Shown here: positions 60,887 to 64,000 of the stretch, piece after piece
Position numbering within the stretch: position 1 is the stretch's first letter
Layout of the letters: each line of letters begins with the position of its first letter
Assembly (NCBI RefSeq): GCF_004151105.1
Contig: NZ_PHRF01000095.1
Span: 1 to 64,000, forward strand
DNA: 64,000 bases
Reading direction: 5' to 3'
From: Streptomyces sp. L-9-10
GTDB taxonomy: Bacteria > Actinomycetota > Actinomycetes > Streptomycetales > Streptomycetaceae
Made by a program: the position numbers and the translations under genes
Notes under the pieces: model-generated
Seen by the model: only the letters and a program-made list of their open reading frames with translations
The model's database searches: none
What the model was told of the DNA's origin: nothing

Positions 60887-61516
60887 GTGGAACTGGCCTC
60901 TTACTCGGACTCCGCCGTACGACTGGTCAACACCGAGGAACCGGCCCGCGGTACGGACACCCTGACCTCGGTCGAGGCCGTCCGCGCCCTCTTCGGCCCC
61001 AGCTCGCAGGCGGCCCGCCGCGCCACCGACGCGGACGTCACCCGCTTCCGGTCGGTACGGGCCCGGCTGCGCGCGGTCTTCACCGCCGCCGACGCGGGCG
61101 AGGCCACCCAGGCGGTGGACCTGCTCAACTCACTGCTGCTCGAATTCCCGGTCAGCCCGCAGATCTCCGGCCATGACTTCCTCGACGACGAGGGCCATCC
61201 GCGCTGGCACATGCACCTCGCGGACCACCCCTCCAACGCGACGGCCGGGTTCGCGGCGACGGCGGCGATGGGGCTCGCGTTCCATCTGACGGAATACGGC
61301 GTCGACCGGCTCGGCCTGTGCCAGGCCGCGCCCTGCCGCAACGCCTATCTGGACACGTCCACCAACCGGTCGCGCCGCTACTGCTCGGACCGCTGCGCGA
61401 CCCGCGCCAACGTCGCCGCCTACCGGGCCCGCAAACGCCTGGAGACCGAGCGCTCGGCCGGCACCGGCCGCAGCGCCGACACCAGCCAGGACACCACCGC
61501 GCGCGCCGACCGCTGA
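60887..61516 (+). CDS. CGNR zinc-finger (ABATE-domain) protein
   Basis: A 209-residue probable regulator with a GTG start and AAGGA upstream. The N-terminal ABATE-like domain is followed by a CGNR-type zinc finger (LCQAAPCRNAYLD, then RRYCSDRCATRANVAAYRAR) that likely binds DNA or a stress-related ligand. The last 97 bases overlap the sodX gene on the other strand. That part encodes a polar, low-complexity tail (RSAGTGRSADTSQD). Confidence 0.9.
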   Translation: MELASYSDSAVRLVNTEEPARGTDTLTSVEAVRALFGPSSQAARRATDADVTRFRSVRARLRAVFTAADAGEATQAVDLLNSLLLEFPVSPQISGHDFLDDEGHPRWHMHLADHPSNATAGFAATAAMGLAFHLTEYGVDRLGLCQAAPCRNAYLDTSTNRSRRYCSDRCATRANVAAYRARKRLETERSAGTGRSADTSQDTTARADR

Positions 61517-61836
61517 TCCCCCAGCGGCCGGTAGCGCGCCCGGACCCGCCCCAGCAGCAGCTCCTCGGGCACCGCGCCGAACACCCGGCTGTCCCCCTCG
61601 GCGCCCGGATTGTCCCCGAGCACCCACCAGCCGCCGTCGCGGCGCTCGACCAGCCGCTTCACGATGAGCAAGTCCTGTTGCAGCGGATGTTTGAGCACCG
61701 CCACATCGCCCGGCTTGAGGGGAGCGCGATAGTGCACGAGGAGCTGGTCGCCGTGTCTGAGCGTCGGATACATGGACGGCCCCATCACCTCGGCGATCCC
61801 CAACGACACCTTCGGCTCCCGCCCGTGCTCCGCCAT
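61420..61836 (-). CDS. sodX: Nickel superoxide dismutase maturation protease (SodX)
   Basis: A 138-residue S26-type signal-peptidase-like protease. The catalytic dyad is Ser21 (VMGPSMYPTL) and Lys60 (LLIVKRLVE). WWVLGDNPGAEGDSRVFG is the conserved box E. It removes the N-terminal leader of pro-SodN so that His becomes the first residue and can bind Ni. It lies divergent from sodN, 150 bases away. GGGAGG six bases before the ATG supports the start. Its C-terminus, encoded opposite the CGNR gene, is basic and poorly conserved in appearance. Confidence 0.94.
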   Translation of the reverse strand: MAEHGREPKVSLGIAEVMGPSMYPTLRHGDQLLVHYRAPLKPGDVAVLKHPLQQDLLIVKRLVERRDGGWWVLGDNPGAEGDSRVFGAVPEELLLGRVRARYRPLGDQRSARAVVSWLVSALRPVPAERSVSRRLRAR

Positions 61837-61986
61837 TCGGCACCTCCCGGTCCCACGGTACGTTCCGCCACCGGTCCCATCCTGACCCCGGACTTTTGTC
61901 CTAAGCCCCAGGGGGCACCCGCGAAAACAGGCTTCTCACGGAGTAATGTCCCACCTGAGAAGACGATCACGAGGAAGGACAGCTCC

Positions 61987-62382
61987 ATGCTTTCCCGCCT
62001 GTTTGCCCCCAAGGTGAAGGTCAGCGCCCACTGCGACCTCCCCTGCGGCGTGTACGACCCGGCCCAGGCCCGCATCGAGGCCGAGTCCGTCAAGGCCGTC
62101 CAGGAGAAGATGCAGGGCAACGACGACGCCCACTTCCAGGCGCGCGCGACGGTCATCAAGGAGCAGCGCGCCGAGCTCGCGAAGCACCACGTCTCGGTGC
62201 TCTGGAGCGACTACTTCAAGCCCCCGCACTTCGAGAAGTACCCGGAGCTGCACCAACTGGTCAACGACACCCTCAAGGCGCTGTCGACCGCGAAGGGCTC
62301 GAAGGACCCGGCCACGGGCCAGAAGGCCCTGGACTACATCGCCCAGATCGACAAGATCTTCTGGGAGACGAAGAAGGCCTGA
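61987..62382 (+). CDS. sodN: Nickel superoxide dismutase
   Basis: A 131-residue precursor. Residues 1-14 (MLSRLFAPKVKVSA) are removed to expose the Ni-hook HCDLPCGVY, in which His15, Cys16 and Cys20 ligate nickel. The rest forms the four-helix bundle of the hexameric cytosolic enzyme. It dismutates superoxide. In Streptomyces, Ni availability controls sodN versus sodF through the Fur-family repressor Nur. ATG 61987 has GAAGGACAG upstream. Confidence 0.98.
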   Translation: MLSRLFAPKVKVSAHCDLPCGVYDPAQARIEAESVKAVQEKMQGNDDAHFQARATVIKEQRAELAKHHVSVLWSDYFKPPHFEKYPELHQLVNDTLKALSTAKGSKDPATGQKALDYIAQIDKIFWETKKA

Positions 62383-62414
62383 TCGCCGATCATGCCGCTT
62401 GACCTGCGGTTACA

Positions 62415-62656
62415 TCACACGCAGCGCTTTCCGGCCGCACCCGGCCCGCAGGACTCCATACCGGAGCCCCTGCCGGACCGGGTGCGGTCTTCTTCGCCCG
62501 GCCAAAGGTGCACGTAGATCCGCAGCGTGATGACGGCGGACGCGTGGCCGAGGACCAGTGGACCTGCTTGACGCTCGCTCCGCCGGCAACGAGGGCGGAG
62601 GTAGAGAAGTGGCGCAGGTCGTGGGTCACCATGGGCGGCAGACCGTCATCGCCCAC
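62415..62656 (-). pseudogene. C-terminal remnant of a tyrosine-family integrase (frameshifted)
   Basis: The first frame carries VTHDLRHFSTSALVAGGASV, the HxxR box of phage or ICE integrases, and then KQV. About 62556 one base appears lost, and the next frame continues VLGHASAVITLRIYVHLW with the catalytic Tyr, then PGEEDRTR and a stop at 62415-62417. The N-terminal and core-binding domains are missing. The 3' end of this remnant runs through the sodN terminator. Confidence 0.85.
62435..62496 (+). ncRNA. sodN 3' UTR hairpin / terminator, candidate s-SodF-type small RNA
   Basis: Nested stems (CCGCACCCGG with CCGGGTGCGG; GCAGG with CCTGC; CTCC with GGAG) are followed by TCTTCTTCG. It begins 53 bases after the sodN stop. 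In S. coelicolor a stable RNA processed from the sodN 3' UTR (s-SodF) base-pairs with the sodF ribosome site. The ACTCCAT segment here could pair with an ATGGAGT-like site. The terminator is well supported; the RNA identity is inferred by position. Confidence 0.65.
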
Positions 62657-62711
62657 GACGGTGAGCGATCGGCCTGCGGAACACGGTCGACAGCGATGGC
62701 CGAGTCGGCTC

Positions 62712-63530
62712 TCAGCGGCGGCAGACGAGGACGCCGCCGAGGCACCTGATCTCGAAGGCCCCCTGCTGATCGATGTGATCGACGAGGATGGTGCGGGCCC
62801 GCTCGATCGTCGCCCCGAACGGCACGTCGTGCTGGTCCGCCCATGCCCGGTAGGAGGCCAGGTGCGCGACGACCGGTTCGGGATCGTGGACTGTGATGGT
62901 GCCGGGCAGTTCCGTCGTCTCCACCCGCCCGAACTCCTCGCCCAGGAAAGCCGGGGCCTTCTCCAGGGAGAAGCGGGCGCTGAGCGAGATGCGGGCCGGG
63001 CCGCGTCCGGTGCCGAGAACGTCGCCGGCTGCCCGCTGCCACAGGTCGTCGAGCTCGGCCTTGTCCCGATCGCTGTTGGTGGAGACGATCACCAACCCGT
63101 CACGAGTGACGACGCGGGACAGTTCCCTGACCGCCTGCGGGATATCGAGGACGTGGTAGAGCATGTGCAGCGCCAAGGCGCCATCGGCGCTCCCCGTGGC
63201 CAGTGGCAAGTGAGTGGCGTCCGCTACAGCGACCGGGCCAGGGACACTGGCGAGGATGCCAGGAGCGATGTCCAGGCCCAGCAGAGCAAGGTCGGGCCGT
63301 TCGTCGCGAAGTCGCTGGATGAACGTGCCGTTGCCGCAGCCGATGTCGACCATGCGCCCTCGTACGCCGCTCAGTTGCTCGGCCACGATGCCGGGCAGGT
63401 CGTAACGGGGCGCCTGCCACTGGTAGAGCGACTGTCGTGCGGCCAGATCCCGATCAGTGCTGTAGGCGCTTCCGGCGAGGCGGCCCCGGTCGGTGACAGC
63501 GGCGGCGTGTGCGGCGGACGGTTCGGTCAC
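62712..63530 (-). CDS. Class I SAM-dependent methyltransferase
   Basis: A 272-residue protein with a GTG start overlapping the stop of the upstream reading frame (GTGA). Motif I is MVDIGCGNGTFIQRL, motif II LLGLDIAPGIL, then VAVADATHLPLATGSAD and a LHMLYHVLD helix, in UbiE/Methyltransf_11 style. Substrate unknown. It appears co-transcribed with the regulator-like gene to its right. It lies beside the integrase remnant, so this end may be an acquired segment. Confidence 0.9.
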   Translation of the reverse strand: MTEPSAAHAAAVTDRGRLAGSAYSTDRDLAARQSLYQWQAPRYDLPGIVAEQLSGVRGRMVDIGCGNGTFIQRLRDERPDLALLGLDIAPGILASVPGPVAVADATHLPLATGSADGALALHMLYHVLDIPQAVRELSRVVTRDGLVIVSTNSDRDKAELDDLWQRAAGDVLGTGRGPARISLSARFSLEKAPAFLGEEFGRVETTELPGTITVHDPEPVVAHLASYRAWADQHDVPFGATIERARTILVDHIDQQGAFEIRCLGGVLVCRR

Positions 63531-64000
63531 GTCGGCAACTCCAGAGGGTGGGCGGCGGGTGAGGCCGCAAGGACGGCCGTGTGCTGGAGTCGTTCGCGCA
63601 GGTGTACGGCCTGCGCGGCTCCACCGTACTGTGGCCCGCTCAGTTCCTGGCCCAGGGCGGTGAGCCGGCGCACAATGCTTGCCGACATGCGCTCCGGCCG
63701 AGAGTCGAGGACGAAGCCGAGCATGGCCTCGGTACCGTCCAGGTCGCCCAGGAGCAGATGGCCGCGGGCAAGATCGACGTGGGCGGCGAACAGGTCTCCG
63801 ACCGACTGATCGTCGTCTTCGGCACTGCGATAGAGCCGGATCGCGGTGTCGGCACTGGCGATGGCCTGCTGAACATGCTTCCGCCCGCCCACGGCCAGGT
63901 GGCTCGTCCCGGCGTACGCGAACTGCTTGGCGGCCGGGAAGGCGAAGATGCCCGCACCTCGTCGCGGCCCGGCATCGCCTCACGGGAGCGCTCGGCATCC
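63527..64000 (-). pseudogene. C-terminal part of a TPR-type (XRE-associated) regulator, frameshifted and cut by the window end
   Basis: From about 63950 down to the stop at 63527 the frame reads GIFAFPAAKQFAYAGTSHLA and then TPR-like helices (VDLARGHLLLGDLDGTEAML, RRLTALGQEL). This matches the ends of HTH/TPR regulators common in Streptomyces. Upstream of about 63940 that frame meets a stop, while a neighbouring frame continues plausibly (DAERSREAMPGRDEV). A frameshift at about 63940 is therefore likely. If read as an intact short gene it would start at GTG 63892. Confidence 0.6.

Noticed and set aside
62390..62656. Intact small gene of 88 codons
   Set aside because: Only the first half matches integrases; the rest is off frame, and the matching tail lies in the neighbouring frame. 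Called as a pseudogene instead.

Overview
The window is a stretch of a high-GC actinobacterial chromosome, almost certainly Streptomyces or a close relative. Pointers are the strong GC bias of third codon positions, GTG starts, a complete conservon (cvnABCD) operon, a divergent ku / LigD-polymerase pair, an actinobacterial-type multifunctional 2-oxoglutarate dehydrogenase (kgd), nickel superoxide dismutase with its maturation protease, an FxSxx-COOH peptide locus and HspR-type control of lon. From memory the overall order resembles the SCO52xx-SCO53xx core region of S. coelicolor, read in reverse. No rRNA, tRNA, CRISPR array or intact mobile element was seen.

Layout. 0.2-2.9 kb: LuxR-type response regulator, then divergent ku and LigD polymerase (non-homologous end joining). 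2.9-8.7 kb: NERD-domain protein, zinc-ribbon protein, a SEDS (FtsW/RodA) plus class B penicillin-binding protein pair, and an amidase-signature protein. 8.6-14.8 kb: ADP-ribosylglycohydrolase, AurF-like diiron oxygenase, TetR regulator, small hypothetical, secreted NlpC/P60 hydrolase, styrene-monooxygenase-like flavoprotein. 15.0-19.8 kb: conservon. 20.2-25.3 kb: PP2C-like protein, MarR regulator, secreted GH25 lysozyme, Lon protease. 25.5-33.6 kb: flavin-reductase-like protein, spermidine-synthase-like protein, OmpR-type two-component system, kgd.

33.7-47.4 kb: one leftward block of eight genes that looks like an NTP-dependent conflict/signalling island. In transcription order it encodes a trypsin-co-occurring domain (TCOD1) protein, a cytosolic trypsin-like/VMAP protein, a MoxR AAA+ ATPase and a vWA-TPR protein (the vWA-MoxR-VMAP ternary system). 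These are followed by the FxSxx-type precursor peptide, its radical SAM/SPASM maturase, an HEXXH protein and a TIR-like/NB-ARC/TPR protein. The precursor ends in FTNAF, with Asn where the family name predicts Ser.

47.5-64 kb: small DUF proteins; a DUF4097-PadR operon with palindromic operators; a Clp-N/HTH pair with twin palindromes and a probable leaderless promoter; an MDR oxidoreductase; a TAT-exported PhoD phosphatase coupled to a small jelly-roll-like protein; malic enzyme; a polar amino-acid ABC transporter; a methyltransferase; a CGNR zinc-finger protein; sodX/sodN; a decayed tyrosine-integrase tail overlapping the sodN terminator; and a methyltransferase next to a frameshifted TPR regulator that runs off the window. 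Notable non-coding structures are a 31-bp-stem hairpin, an inverted pair of 89-bp intergenic repeats, and several short tandem arrays sitting on or just after stop codons.
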